From NCBI GenBank assembly GCA_965238045.1, contig CBDEGU010000008.1:186001-250000 (forward strand): a stretch of 64,000 nucleotides of DNA, read 5' to 3'. This document shows, piece by piece, positions 7,930 to 16,395 of this stretch. Under the pieces are notes generated by a model. It searched no databases and had not been told where the DNA came from. It worked only from the letters and a program-made list of their open reading frames with translations. The stretch comes from CBDEGU01 sp965238045 (GTDB lineage Bacteria > Acidobacteriota > Terriglobia > Bryobacterales > UBA6623). The stretch's first letter is position 1. Every line of letters starts with the position of its first letter. The position numbers and the translations under genes are program-made.

Positions 7930-9003
7930 AGAAAAAGTTCGGCCCCACCGAAATCATCACATCCACGGCCCGGTCTTCGAGCATCTTCTTGCGAATCTCA
8001 AGCTCGGAGCCTCTGGCATCCCCGGCGGAATTCGCCATCACGAACCCGGCGCGTCCGGTATCGCTGAGCGCCGAATAGAACACCTGAATCCAGAGGTAAT
8101 TGGCGTTGTCGGTCCTGGGCAGACCGAACGGATATCGCGGGTCGTCCTTCAGCTTTTCCTTGTCAACCCGGTCCACGTTGAATGGCGGATTCGCCATCAC
8201 GAAGTCGAACCTGCCGACGCTCTTGTGGATGTCCTCGTAATAGGTGACGCCCTGCCGGATGTCGCCCGAGAGACCGTGAACGGCAAGGTTCATTTTGCAG
8301 AGCCGGATGGTCTCCTCGACCTTCTCTTGGCCGTAGATGGAAATGTCGGTGACGGCCTTCTTGTGGTGATCGACGAACGCCGCCGACTGGACGAACATGC
8401 CGCCCGATCCGCATGCCGGATCGTAGATGCGACCGTGGTAGGGTTCGATGATTTCCACGATCAGCTTGACGATGCTGGTGGGCGTGAAGAACTCGCCGCC
8501 CTTCTGCCCTTCCGACATGGCGAAGCGTCCAAGGAAGTATTCGTAAATCTTCCCGAACGCATCGCCTTCGATGTCCATGGGCACGGCTGCGAAGTTTTTC
8601 AGAAGCGAAACGAGAAGGTCCTTGTCGAGGCGGTTATACGTCCTCGGCAGAACGTCCTTCAGGTCCTCGTTGTCAGCTTCGATGGCCCTCATCGCATCGT
8701 TGCGTTGATGGCCTTGCCGATGTCGGCGCCTTCCGGGAGTTGAAGCAGGTTCGAGAACCGGGCGTCCTCGGGCAGGTAGAGAACGCCTTGCGCCTGATAA
8801 TCCGCCTTGCCGATGGTGCGGCGTCCGCTGCCTTGTCTGGTGAGTTTCGCCTGGGCCGTGGCGAACTTGTGATCGGCGTAGCGAAGGAAGATCAACCCGA
8901 GCACGGGAACGGAGTACTCGGAAGACTTCAATTTGGAGTTGGCCCGCAGTTCGTCAGCGGCTCCCCAGAGGCGCTTTTCCAGTTCGGTGTTGTTGGCTGG
9001 CAT
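7930..9003 (-). pseudogene. hsdM: Type I restriction-modification DNA methylase (HsdM), frameshifted and C-terminally truncated
   Basis: The first frame (9003 to 8689, 104 residues) is the HsdM N-terminal domain: ELEKRLWGAADELRANSKLK and YSVPVLGLIFLRYAD. It ends at a TGA that overlaps the ATG of the next frame (ATGA at 8689-8692), which carries the methylase domain: GGEFFTPTSIVKLIVE, DPACGSGGMFVQSAAF (SAM binding) and FDFVMANPPFN (NPPF catalytic motif). Compared with the family, the join at INATMR/MRAIEAD is a small insertion, not a natural gene end. After NFFYT near 7930 the frame no longer looks like HsdM, so ~150 residues including the wedge region are gone. No hsdS or hsdR is next to it. 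Non-functional is the safest reading. Confidence 0.8.
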
Positions 9004-9108
9004 GTGGCTCGGCTACCTGTGGTTAACTCGTTTGCACAGAAATAGGTTTACCACAATACGGCGTGGGAGTTTCTGGAACTCAAGAAAATCGGGGACGGGA
9101 AGGCGTGA

Positions 9109-9402
9109 ATCCGCTATCCACCGTATGCGTTCACCGAGCAAGGCGTCGCGATGCTCTCCAGCGTCTTGCGCAGCAGGCGAGCGGTAGCTGTCAACATCAC
9201 CATCATGCGGGCGTTCGTGCGTCTACGCGAAGTGCTGGCAACCCACAAGGACCTGGCCCGAAGGATGGCCGACCTGGAGCGAGAACAAAAAGCCCAGGGA
9301 AGCCAAATCAACGATGTTTTCAAGGCGATCCAGAAGCTCCTGGAGCCCCCGAAGGACAGACCGAGGCGGGCTATAGGGTTTCGGGCCAGCAAAGACAAGT
9401 AA
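9109..9402 (+). pseudogene. ORF6N-domain protein, C-terminal fragment
   Basis: The frame opens just after a TGA and reads RYPPYAFTEQGVAMLSSVL, then RSRRAVAVNITIMRAFVRLR and a coiled coil (LARRMADLEREQKAQGSQI). This is the second half of ORF6N-domain proteins, which are phage- or island-linked DNA-binding proteins and often sit beside type I restriction genes, as here next to hsdM. The ORF6N domain itself, upstream, is missing, so this is a remnant. A stretch 9061-9108 may be a degraded piece of the same gene. Confidence 0.7.
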
Positions 9403-9913
9403 CCCTCAACTACTTCATGCCTCCACGTTGTGATCACTTCCGTCGGCCGCTCAGCCGCAAACGCGTCGGCGGCAAACTCAGCTGGCGCTGTCGCTACTCC
9501 CACAGCCGCCGACGCAGCTTTGCTCCCAGCAGCAGACAGACCTGCCCGCAATGCCGAAAACGCCCCGTCTCCTCCGAGGGGCGGTGTGGGATCTGCTTGT
9601 TGTATCGGCGCTAGCTGGCTGGTACATTCGGTCCATCTCAGCCCCGAGAACGCCTTCAGCGGTTTCTCTGGGCTTGTTTTTTTGGGCGATCTGACACCGA
9701 ACCGTGCCAGGGGTCAAATCAGCGGCTCCAACTCCCACCTGTCGTCTTTCGCCTAAAGATTGCGACAGTCAGTCCTCCACCACTAGCTGTCGACAAAACG
9801 CCTTTATCGCCAGCAACCGGATTCAACCGGGCTGGTCGGCTGGCAGTGGGACTCTGCGACACTATGGAGGGAAGGGTTACAGCAGTAGTAATTTTTGAGG
9901 CAGAGGGACCGCG
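9403..9913. other. Non-coding gap of ~510 bp
   Basis: No gene can be supported. One plus-strand frame contains CPQC and CGIC pairs, but it has no ribosome site, poor codon use and no recognisable fold. A T-rich patch (GCTTGTTTTTTTGG near 9674-9687) is not preceded by a clear hairpin. Confidence 0.5.
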
Positions 9914-10333
9914 ATGGGAGATTCCATGGAGCAGACCGCACGAGATTTTTTCGAGGCCTGTGAGGCCGGAAAGGGTTGGGAGGCGTGCGCACCTTATTGC
10001 AAGCCGGACGCGTCATTCTCGTCCCAGGCCGAGCCTCTGGCCGACGTCACGACTCTTGAGGCCTACGTTGACTGGATGAAGGCGTTGTACGGATTCATGC
10101 CGGACGCGAGCTACGAGCTCAAGTCGTGGGCTGTTGACGCCGAGCGCAACAACGTGTCTGCCTACGCGGTCTTCTCGGCAACGCACACCGGCGAGGGTGG
10201 ACCGTGTCCGCCCACGGGGAAGAGCGTCAAGACCGACTATGTGTACGTGATGTTCTTCGAGGGCGACAAGATCAGTCACATGACCAAGATCTGGCACTCT
10301 GGGCTTGCGATGCAGCAGCACGGCTGGGTGTAG
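9914..10333 (+). CDS. NTF2-like / SnoaL-like small protein
   Basis: The 139-residue protein (or 135 from the second ATG at 9926) has the cone-shaped NTF2-like pattern: helix TARDFFEACEAGKGWEACAPYC, then LADVTTLEAYVDWMKALYGFMPDASYELKSW, then beta strands NNVSAYAVFSATHTGEG and TDYVYVMFFEGDKISHMTKIWHSG. SnoaL-like proteins include polyketide cyclases, ketosteroid-isomerase-like enzymes and many unknowns. No catalytic His/Asp pair can be assigned with confidence. It stands alone in the island, 250 bp before a GNAT gene in the same direction. Confidence 0.7.
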   Translation: MGDSMEQTARDFFEACEAGKGWEACAPYCKPDASFSSQAEPLADVTTLEAYVDWMKALYGFMPDASYELKSWAVDAERNNVSAYAVFSATHTGEGGPCPPTGKSVKTDYVYVMFFEGDKISHMTKIWHSGLAMQQHGWV

Positions 10334-10507
10334 GGTCGTCATCGACAGAACCGGTGGGACAGCGGTTTCGCGTCCTGGCCGAGGCCGCAGAGATGCGCTG
10401 ACTCGTTTGGCGCGCACAGCCCGACCCGAGACCGGCCGACGCCTTAGAGAGCCTCTGAGAGCCTGTCCTACAATAGTCCAATCTAGCTTCACTCTGGGAG
10501 GTAACAC

Positions 10508-10624
10508 ATGGCAGACAACAACCCCGTTCAGATAAAGCTGTCTGCCGCCAGTGGATCGTCCATCAGAGCAACCAAAAGGAGCCAAGAAGATGAACATTAC
10601 CATCCGCCCTTTAATGGAAAATGA
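10508..10624 (+). CDS. Possible 38-residue leader ORF overlapping the GNAT gene start
   Basis: ATG at 10508 follows a strong ribosome site (GGGAGGTAACAC). It opens a short frame MADNNPVQIKLSAASGSS... that stops at 10624, past the GNAT start at 10590. A TACAAT -10-like box (10469-10474) lies ~35 bp upstream. It may be a translated leader coupled to the next gene, or the broken start of a lost gene. The peptide matches no family I know. Confidence 0.3.
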   Translation: MADNNPVQIKLSAASGSSIRATKRSQEDEHYHPPFNGK

Positions 10625-11519
10625 TCTGCCGGCTGCGAGGCAAATCGTGTGTCTGGCTTTCGGCACTTTCCTTGGCGCGCCGGAGCCAGAGAAGTTCTGG
10701 TCCGATTTGGATTATGTCAGCACGCGTTGGCGAGCTGATTCTGCTTCTGCTTTTGGAGCCGAAATTGACGGTGAGCTGGTTGGTTCGAACTTTGCCACCT
10801 CGTGGGGCAGTGTCGGATTCTTTGGTCCGTTAACAGTGCATCCTAAGTTCTGGGATCAGTCCGTGGCCAAACATCTGATGGAACCTATCCTGCAGTGTTT
10901 TGAGCGGTGGGGAACTCGCCATGTGGGTTTGTTCACCTTTGCCCACAGCGCGAAACACGTTGGTCTGTACAACAAATACGGTTTTTGGCCGCGCTTTCTG
11001 ACGGCGATCATGTCGAAGCCGGTGCAGGCAAAGGAGACCACAGTACGATGGTCAAAGTACTCCGAGCTGGGTGAGGAAGAACGAAACGCATGCCTGAACG
11101 CCTGCGGAGACCTCACCGATGATTTATACGCAGGGCTGAATGTGGAGCGGGAGATCCGTGCTGTCGAGTTCCAACGACTGGGCGAGACTGTTCTTCTCCG
11201 CCATGACCAAGGATTGGGCGGGTTTGCGGTTTGTCACTGCGGTCCTGGCACGGAGGCAGGAAGCAATAAATGCTATGTCAAATTTGGGGCAGCACGGTCC
11301 AGCAAGCTGTTCGATCAGCTTTTGGATGTGTGCGAAGCCCTAGCAGCTGAGCGCGGAATGACACGTCTTGAAGCGGGTGTGAATTTGGCTCGTGAACAGG
11401 CTTATCGACAGATGCTCAAGGTTGGCTTTCGTACGGACATTCAGGGTGTGACGATGCATCGTCCCAACGAGCCGGCTTACAGTCGATCGGAAGTTTACTT
11501 GATCGACGACTGGCGCTAA
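10590..11519 (+). CDS. GNAT-family N-acetyltransferase
   Basis: The start at 10590 is set by AAAAGGAG 9 nt upstream and by the first beta strand MNITIRPLMENDLPAARQI, the usual start of a GNAT domain. The acetyl-CoA-binding region falls around LTVHPKFWDQSVAKHLMEPI (family pattern V-x-P-x-x-x-x-x-G-x-x-L). The strand-helix RHVGLFTFAHSAKHVGLYNKYGF ends the first domain, with the Tyr expected of the family's catalytic region. Residues ~155-309 form a second part, possibly a degenerate GNAT repeat (LGGFAVCHCGPGTEAG, MLKVGFRTDIQG). The acceptor substrate is unknown. Confidence 0.75.
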   Translation: MNITIRPLMENDLPAARQIVCLAFGTFLGAPEPEKFWSDLDYVSTRWRADSASAFGAEIDGELVGSNFATSWGSVGFFGPLTVHPKFWDQSVAKHLMEPILQCFERWGTRHVGLFTFAHSAKHVGLYNKYGFWPRFLTAIMSKPVQAKETTVRWSKYSELGEEERNACLNACGDLTDDLYAGLNVEREIRAVEFQRLGETVLLRHDQGLGGFAVCHCGPGTEAGSNKCYVKFGAARSSKLFDQLLDVCEALAAERGMTRLEAGVNLAREQAYRQMLKVGFRTDIQGVTMHRPNEPAYSRSEVYLIDDWR

Positions 11520-11660
11520 AACCAAGGCCCACAAACCCGCTGAACCACATCTCTCTGGAGCCTGTCGCCTTCCCCCCATAATCGCGACGCTTCCACAACT
11601 GGTTCTTCCATAAGTTCTTTAGTTCCTGTAAGATGCCCGTGTAAGATTGCGGCAGTTTGT

Positions 11661-12773
11661 GGCGTTGGTGCATGAATCGGTGTAAGCGAGCACGCTAGCG
11701 GCGGGGGTGGGGTCCAGTCCATCATAGAGATCGGGGGTAACGTCATGGTCGCAGCGAAGTCGAGCCGAGTCAACCGCCAGTATAAGAAGAAGTACAGAAT
11801 CCGGAACTGGAGGGAGTACGAGCGTGGCCTCAGGAGCCGCGGCGACGTCACGATCTGGCTGAGCGAGGATGCAATTGCCGCGTGGGTACCACCGAAGAAC
11901 GGTCTTCGCGGAGGCCAGCGGCGGTACTCGAACCTCGCGGTCCGGACCGCGTTGACGCTGCGGGTCGTCTTCAGCCTGCCGCTCCGCCAGACCGAGGGGT
12001 TCCTGGACTCGCTGCTCCGCTTGATGGGCCTCAACCTCAAGGCCCCGGACCACACCACACTCTCGCGCCGGAACCAAATCGTTGCGGTGCCGCCCCTGAC
12101 CCGATCCTATGACGGCCCGATCGACTTGATCGTCGATTCCACAGGGCTGAAGATTCTGGGTTGCGGCGAATGGAACGCGCACAAGCACAAGGCATCAAAG
12201 AAACGCCGGGATTGGCGGAAGCTGCACATCGGGGTGGATGCCGAGGGGTTCATTGTGGCGGCCGAACTCACAGCGAGCAGCCGGGACGACGCCTCCACAC
12301 TCCCTGCTCTTCTCGACACAATCGAGGTTCCCATCCGGCGTTTCACCGCAGACGGAGCCTACGACCACAGGTCAGTCTACGATCAACTCAGCGCGGCCGG
12401 TACAGAGAACGTCGTGATTGTGATTCCCCCTCGTCGCTCCGCGGTGTCGGCGGGGCCAACGGACGGCCCCTGGGCGCAGCGTGACACGGCTCTTGAGAGG
12501 ATTCGCCAGGTCGGGCGACGAGAGTGGCAGAAGGAGTCGGGCTACCGACAGCAGGCGCGCGTTGAAAACAGCTTCTTCCGATACAAGTCCGTGCTCGGAG
12601 GCGGATTGAAGGCGAGGCACGGCAAGGCACAAAGGAGAGAAGTTGCGATCGGGTGTCACATCCTCAACCGGATGGCCGAGCTGGGTAGGCCGAAATCCTG
12701 CGCTGTGGTGTCCTGAACGAGAAGTTGGAAAAGCGCCCCCACTCGCGCCGCAGTTGAATCATGCAACAGCGCC
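11661..12773 (+). mobile_element. IS5-family (IS903-like) insertion sequence
   Basis: The 1113-bp element starts GGCGTTGGTGCATGAATC at 11661-11678 and ends with the near-complement at 12756-12773 (15 of 18 bp match), the size and repeat length of the IS903 group. The 9-bp flanks (gcagtttgt and atgaactgg) are different, so the insertion site has been rearranged. The right end joins directly to an istB gene fragment; the left flank does not carry the other part of istB. Confidence 0.8.
11745..12716 (+). CDS. IS5-family DDE transposase
   Basis: The 323-residue protein carries an N-terminal DNA-binding region with NWREYERGL and a DDE_Tnp_1-type core. DLIVDSTGLKILG holds the first Asp, RRFTADGAYDHRSVY the second, and QQARVENSFFRYKSVLGG the Glu with the Y-x(2)-R-x(3)-E-like signature of IS5. 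Length is normal and no frame break is seen. It would move the surrounding element by cut and paste. Confidence 0.9.
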   Translation: MVAAKSSRVNRQYKKKYRIRNWREYERGLRSRGDVTIWLSEDAIAAWVPPKNGLRGGQRRYSNLAVRTALTLRVVFSLPLRQTEGFLDSLLRLMGLNLKAPDHTTLSRRNQIVAVPPLTRSYDGPIDLIVDSTGLKILGCGEWNAHKHKASKKRRDWRKLHIGVDAEGFIVAAELTASSRDDASTLPALLDTIEVPIRRFTADGAYDHRSVYDQLSAAGTENVVIVIPPRRSAVSAGPTDGPWAQRDTALERIRQVGRREWQKESGYRQQARVENSFFRYKSVLGGGLKARHGKAQRREVAIGCHILNRMAELGRPKSCAVVS

Positions 12774-13030
12774 ATGAACTGGGCTACGTGCCGTTATCGA
12801 AGACCGGAGCGGAGTTATTGTTCGAAGTATTTTCCCAGCGCTACGAACAGGGCTCGACACTGGTCACCTCGAACCTGCCGTTCAACGAATGGACGGAGAT
12901 CTTCGGCTCCGAGCGGCTGACCGGCGCCTTGCTGGATCGGCTCACGCACCACGTTCATATTCTGGAGATGAACGGCGAGAGTTTCCGCCTCATCCAGAGC
13001 AAGAAGAAGCGGGCTCACTCTTCGGGCTGA
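12774..13030 (+). pseudogene. istB: IS21 helper ATPase IstB, C-terminal fragment
   Basis: The ~85 codons starting at the IS5 end read ELGYVPLSKTGAELLFEVFS, TLVTSNLPFNEWTEIFGSER and LTGALLDRLTHHVHILEMNG, which is the C-terminal third of IstB (after Walker B, including sensor 1 TSN). The IS5 inverted repeat supplies an in-frame ATG at 12761, but the nucleotide-binding part is missing, so it cannot act as the transposition regulator. The matching IS21 end lies ~120 bp downstream. Confidence 0.85.
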
Positions 13031-13149
13031 CCCACCGGCCACTCGCCCGGTTTTCGTGAGACGGCCTCCACTACGCCTGGGCCGCCCTAAAGGGCGACCG
13101 CAGGCTCCGTTCCAGCCGTCCCACGAAAACCGCTACCCCTTCACCAACT

Positions 13150-13199
13150 GGTCTACTTTTGCTCCGCCGAAGTGGTCCAAATTTACTCCGCCCTTGACA
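13150..13199. mobile_element. IS21-type terminal inverted repeat (right end)
   Basis: The 50-bp stretch ends CCGCCCTTGACA at 13199, with CA as in the IS21 family, and is the near-complement of 5652-5701. It lies downstream of an istB fragment, as expected for the right end of an IS21 element. Confidence 0.7.
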
Positions 13200-13288
13200 C
13201 CCGCGAGAACGGCAAGAAGGGTGGTCGTCCGAAGGGCAGCGGCAACAAGCACTCGCACCGTAGCCGGCAAACAGATACCGACGAATAA
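13200..13288 (+). pseudogene. C-terminal tail of a small basic protein upstream of the integrase
   Basis: The open frame right after the IS21 end reads RENGKKGGRPKGSGNKHSHR and ends at TAA 13286-13288, 12 bp before the integrase start. GGRPKGS is an AT-hook-like/basic motif often found at the end of small island- or phage-encoded DNA-binding proteins. Its upstream part was removed by the IS21 end. It may be what is left of an excisionase-type partner of the integrase; that is an inference from position. Confidence 0.4.
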
Positions 13289-13300
13289 GGAGATGTACCG

Positions 13301-14398
13301 ATGGCGCTCTGGAAACGAGATAAGACGTGGTGGGCGGACCTCGCCGTCAACGGGGAACGATTTCGGCAGTCGCTCAAGACAAGCGACAAGCGTGAGGCGA
13401 AGGCCCAAGAGAAAGAGCTGATCGCCCAGATCCAGGCCGGCAAGGTGGCAGCGCCGAGCGGAAAGGCATTTGGTCGTCTGCCCTTTGCAGCAGCGGCTGA
13501 CCAATACCAGAGCGATCGCGCAAAGCGAGTCGCCGAGCGCACTACGCAGTTCGAGAAGGAACGCCTCGTTCCTCTGCGGCGCCATCTGGGCAAGAAGACC
13601 CTCGGGCGCATCACTTCCGGTGATATCTCTACCTACCAAGAGAGCCGGATCGGTGAAGGGGTGTCGGGTCGCACGGTCAACATGGAGGTCGCTGTTCTTC
13701 GCCGGATGCTGAAGAAAGCCAGGCGCTGGGCGATGCTGGCCGAAGACGTCACGATGTTCCCGGAGACATCGCACATAGGCCGGGCACTCATCGGGGAAGA
13801 GAAGAAGCGGCTCTTTCAGACGGCGGCGAAGAAGCCCGAGTGGCTTGTCGCCTATTGCGCGGCCGTCCTGGCAGCTTCGACCACCTGCCGCGGAGTGGAG
13901 CTGAAGAGCATCCGCTGGAAGGAAGTCGATCTGTTCAAGCGGGTGGTGCGGATCAATCGCAGCAAGAATGACTCGGGGAAACGGACGATACCGCTGAACG
14001 AGGATGCGATGGCAGCTTTTGCGCGCCTGCGAGAGCGGGCCGAGGGCTTGGGGTTTACCGACCCCGACCATTACGTTTTCCCGGCTTGCCAGCGGCAGCA
14101 GTTTGATCCGACGCGCCATCAGAAGTCGTGGCGAAGCGCCTGGCGCTCGTTGACGAAGGAGGCCGGTCTGAAGGGCTTCCGGTTTCACGACCTGCGGCAC
14201 ACGGCGATCACGGAGCTGGCGGAGGCCGGCGCGCCGGACGCGATGCTGATGGCGATCGCGGGACACCAATCGCGGCGCATGCTGGAGCATTACAGCCACG
14301 TGCGGATGCAAGCCAAGCGCGAGGCGGTGGAAAAGCTCTCCTCGGGGCTGATGGCTGGGGTTTCTGAGGGCCCGAAGAAAACGGTCGAGGTGAACTGA
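13301..14398 (+). CDS. Tyrosine recombinase (phage/island integrase)
   Basis: The 365-residue protein starts after AAGGAG and has three parts. Residues 1-50 are an N-terminal Arm-type region (LWKRDKTWWADLAVNGERFRQ). Residues ~60-150 are a SAM-like core-binding domain. The catalytic domain shows Arg197 (ASTTCRGVELKSI), His296 and Arg299 (FRFHDLRHTAI), His322 (GHQSRRMLEHY) and the nucleophile Tyr331. All catalytic residues are present. It lies 90 bp from the 3' end of a tRNA-Val gene, the usual attachment site for such enzymes, and marks the right border of the island. Confidence 0.92.
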   Translation: MALWKRDKTWWADLAVNGERFRQSLKTSDKREAKAQEKELIAQIQAGKVAAPSGKAFGRLPFAAAADQYQSDRAKRVAERTTQFEKERLVPLRRHLGKKTLGRITSGDISTYQESRIGEGVSGRTVNMEVAVLRRMLKKARRWAMLAEDVTMFPETSHIGRALIGEEKKRLFQTAAKKPEWLVAYCAAVLAASTTCRGVELKSIRWKEVDLFKRVVRINRSKNDSGKRTIPLNEDAMAAFARLRERAEGLGFTDPDHYVFPACQRQQFDPTRHQKSWRSAWRSLTKEAGLKGFRFHDLRHTAITELAEAGAPDAMLMAIAGHQSRRMLEHYSHVRMQAKREAVEKLSSGLMAGVSEGPKKTVEVN

Positions 14399-14487
14399 AA
14401 TGTGCCGGCCGGGCGGGGTTACGTCACAATCTGCGTCACAATTCGGCTGCCTCGCAAGGCGCGAGGCTTGTAACTTGCTGAAAACAA

Positions 14488-14564
14488 TGGTGGGCGCGCG
14501 GAGACTCGAACTCCGGACCTCCTGCGTGTGAAGCAGGCGCTCTAACCAACTGAGCTACGCGCCC
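14488..14564 (-). tRNA. tRNA-Val (CAC anticodon)
   Basis: The minus strand folds as a cloverleaf: acceptor GGGCGCG/CGCGCCC, D stem GCTC/GAGC, anticodon stem CCTGC/GCAGG with loop TTCACAC (anticodon CAC), T arm CGGAG-TTCGAGT-CTCCG, discriminator A and an encoded CCA (14488-14490). Its 3' end points at the integrase gene, consistent with an attachment site inside the tRNA 3' part. Confidence 0.93.
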
Positions 14565-14794
14565 TCGGTGGATCGTCCGCCCTCGCGGTCTCCGCGGCTC
14601 GGGCTGGGCTGAGGATGCTACTGTCCCGACTCTATCAGAACGTCTTTGAGGTGTTCAAGCCATGGAGTTGTCCGACACCAGATGATGCGGAAACCAGAGC
14701 GGCCGGGTCTTTGTTCTGTCGCGAGATACCGAGAGTCCTGCCCCACCCGCGCCACCAACTCGACAACCCAGCCTTCCGGTTATGATGGTAGTTC

Positions 14795-15112
14795 ATGCCG
14801 GACGGCATTGCCATCGCGCCGAAGGTGTCCGAGCGGGTTGCCGCGCTGGAACGGTCTCTGGGAAGTGTCATTCGCGGCAAACCAGGGACCCTGTGTCTGG
14901 CCATCGTCCGCCTGCCGGCCCGCGGACAGTTACTCATCAAGGACGTGCCGGGTGCGGGCAAAACGACCCTTGCGCACACTCTCGCAGGCGGCCTCGATAG
15001 CCGGTTCCAGCCTACCGAGTTCACGAGCGGCATGCTGCCGAGCGACGCGCAAGCCGTGGCGTTCGCCGAGGTTCTGGAACAGATTCCGCGGTCGCTGACG
15101 GCGCCGATCTAG
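14795..15112 (+). pseudogene. MoxR-type AAA+ ATPase, truncated N-terminal part
   Basis: The 105-residue frame begins MPDGIAIAPKVSERVAALER and contains GQLLIKDVPGAGKTTLAHTL (Walker A GAGKTT) and FQPTEFTSGMLPSDAQA. This is the MoxR pattern in which a Walker A loop is followed by Q-F-T-x-D-x-x-P-S-D. The frame then stops, with Walker B, sensor and arginine finger missing (a full MoxR is ~310 residues). No rest of the gene follows before ychF, so it is a decayed gene. Confidence 0.65.
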
Positions 15113-15136
15113 TTTGCGCCGCCGGCCCCGGCCCCC

Positions 15137-15142
15137 TATAAC
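15137..15142 (+). promoter_or_regulatory. TATAAC -10-like box 6 bp before the ychF-like start
   Basis: TATAAC matches the sigma-70 -10 consensus in 5 of 6 bases. It lies so close to the ATG at 15149 that transcription starting 6-7 bp downstream would give a leaderless message. No ribosome site precedes the ATG, which fits. There is no clear -35 in the C-rich upstream DNA. Confidence 0.4.
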
Positions 15143-15148
15143 ACCCTC

Positions 15149-16234
15149 ATGAGAACCGTCATTATCGGACTTCCGCAGGTCGGCAAGACCTCACTGTTTA
15201 CCATCCTCACCGGCCAGACCCGGCAGACGCGTCTCGGGGCCACGGCCGTGCAAGTGGGCGTGGCGAAGGTTCCCGACGCTCGCGTCGAACGCCTGGCCGA
15301 GTTGTTTCGTCCGCCGAAGGTCACCCACGCCACGGTGGAATACGCCGACATGCCGGCGCTGGCGAAAGAGTCTCTAGCGGACCCCTCTTACGTCGGGGCC
15401 CTGCGCCAGGGCGACGCGTTTCTTCACGTTCTGCGACTTTTCGAGGATGAAACGGTTATGCATGCCGGGGGCGGTCTCGATGCTTTGCGTGATTGGAGCA
15501 ACATCGAAACAGAGCTGATAGTGAACGATCTCGTGGTTGTCGAGAAGCGTCTCGAACGCGTGGAGAAAGACATTGTACGGGTCAAGAAGCCAGAGCTGGG
15601 GAAAGAGAGAGAGTTGCTGCTGAGCTGCCAGCAGGCACTCGAGGCTGAGCAGCCGCTACGGGAACTCGAACTGAGCCCGGAAGAGGATAAGTTGCTGCGC
15701 GGCTTCCTGCGCGGCTTCCAGTTCCTCTCGGCCAAGCCCATGCTGCTGGTGCTGAATCTGGGTGAGTCCGAGACCGGCAGGCTTGCTGAAATCGAGAGCG
15801 ATTACCGGGACCGCTGGCTGGCCGGCAAATCGAAGATCGGCATTGCCGCCGTTTGCGGCAGCGTGGAGGCGGAACTCGCCGAACTCAGCCCCGACGATGC
15901 CCGTGAGTACATGGCCAGCTACGGCTTCGAGCAGCCGGGACTTGTGCGCCTGATCCAAGCCAGCTACTCCCTCTTGGGGCTGATGTCATTTCTCACCGCC
16001 GGTGAGACCGAGGTGCGTGCATGGACGATTCCCGCCAATTCCCCCGCCGTCAAGGCCGCCGGGGCCATTCACTCGGACTTTGAGCGGAAGTTCATTCGCG
16101 CCGAAGTCATTCAGTGGGACAAGCTCGTCGAGCGCGGCGGATACGCTGGCGCGCGCGAACACGGCGAACTGAGGCTCGAGGGCAAGAAATATATAGTCCA
16201 GGAGGGCGACGTGCTGGTCATCCGGCACAGCTAG
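15149..16234 (+). CDS. ychF: YchF-like (OBG-type) GTPase/ATPase with TGS domain
   Basis: The 361-residue protein has the YchF layout: G domain with Walker A GLPQVGKTSLF at residues 7-17 (usual GLPNVGKSTLF), a coiled-coil insertion at ~120-180 (VEKRLERVEKDIVRVKKPEL), the base-recognition strand MLLVLNLGE (YchF N-x-x-E), and a C-terminal TGS domain (FLTAGETEVRAWTI, then KLVERGGYAGAREHGELRLEGK). YchF/OLA1 proteins hydrolyse ATP and bind ribosomes. It is divergent: switch II reads DMPALA instead of D-x-x-G-L-V, so the DxxG glycine is missing. It may be a second, specialised paralogue. The closely placed -10 box suggests a leaderless transcript. Confidence 0.82.
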   Translation: MRTVIIGLPQVGKTSLFTILTGQTRQTRLGATAVQVGVAKVPDARVERLAELFRPPKVTHATVEYADMPALAKESLADPSYVGALRQGDAFLHVLRLFEDETVMHAGGGLDALRDWSNIETELIVNDLVVVEKRLERVEKDIVRVKKPELGKERELLLSCQQALEAEQPLRELELSPEEDKLLRGFLRGFQFLSAKPMLLVLNLGESETGRLAEIESDYRDRWLAGKSKIGIAAVCGSVEAELAELSPDDAREYMASYGFEQPGLVRLIQASYSLLGLMSFLTAGETEVRAWTIPANSPAVKAAGAIHSDFERKFIRAEVIQWDKLVERGGYAGAREHGELRLEGKKYIVQEGDVLVIRHS

Positions 16235-16395
16235 AGGTTCGCTTGCGCTGGAGGCGCTTCAATTTCCCGGTATTTGGGGGGCGTGCTACAATAACGGTCT
16301 TCTCTCCCCGCCTCCCCTAGCTTCTCCTTTCCGGGAGGTTCGCATGTGGATATGGAGACAAGAAAAATCAATTTGACAGGAAGATTTTCATCAGA

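Noticed and set aside
9407..9614. Possible zinc-ribbon protein with CPQC and CGIC
   Set aside because: No ribosome site, Arg/Ser-rich out-of-frame style translation and no match to a known fold.
5642..13206. CCCGCGA at 5642-5648 and 13200-13206 as the target duplication of a single IS21 unit
   Set aside because: The left copy is 3 bp away from the IS21 end and the reading frames on the two sides belong to different genes, so this is probably chance.
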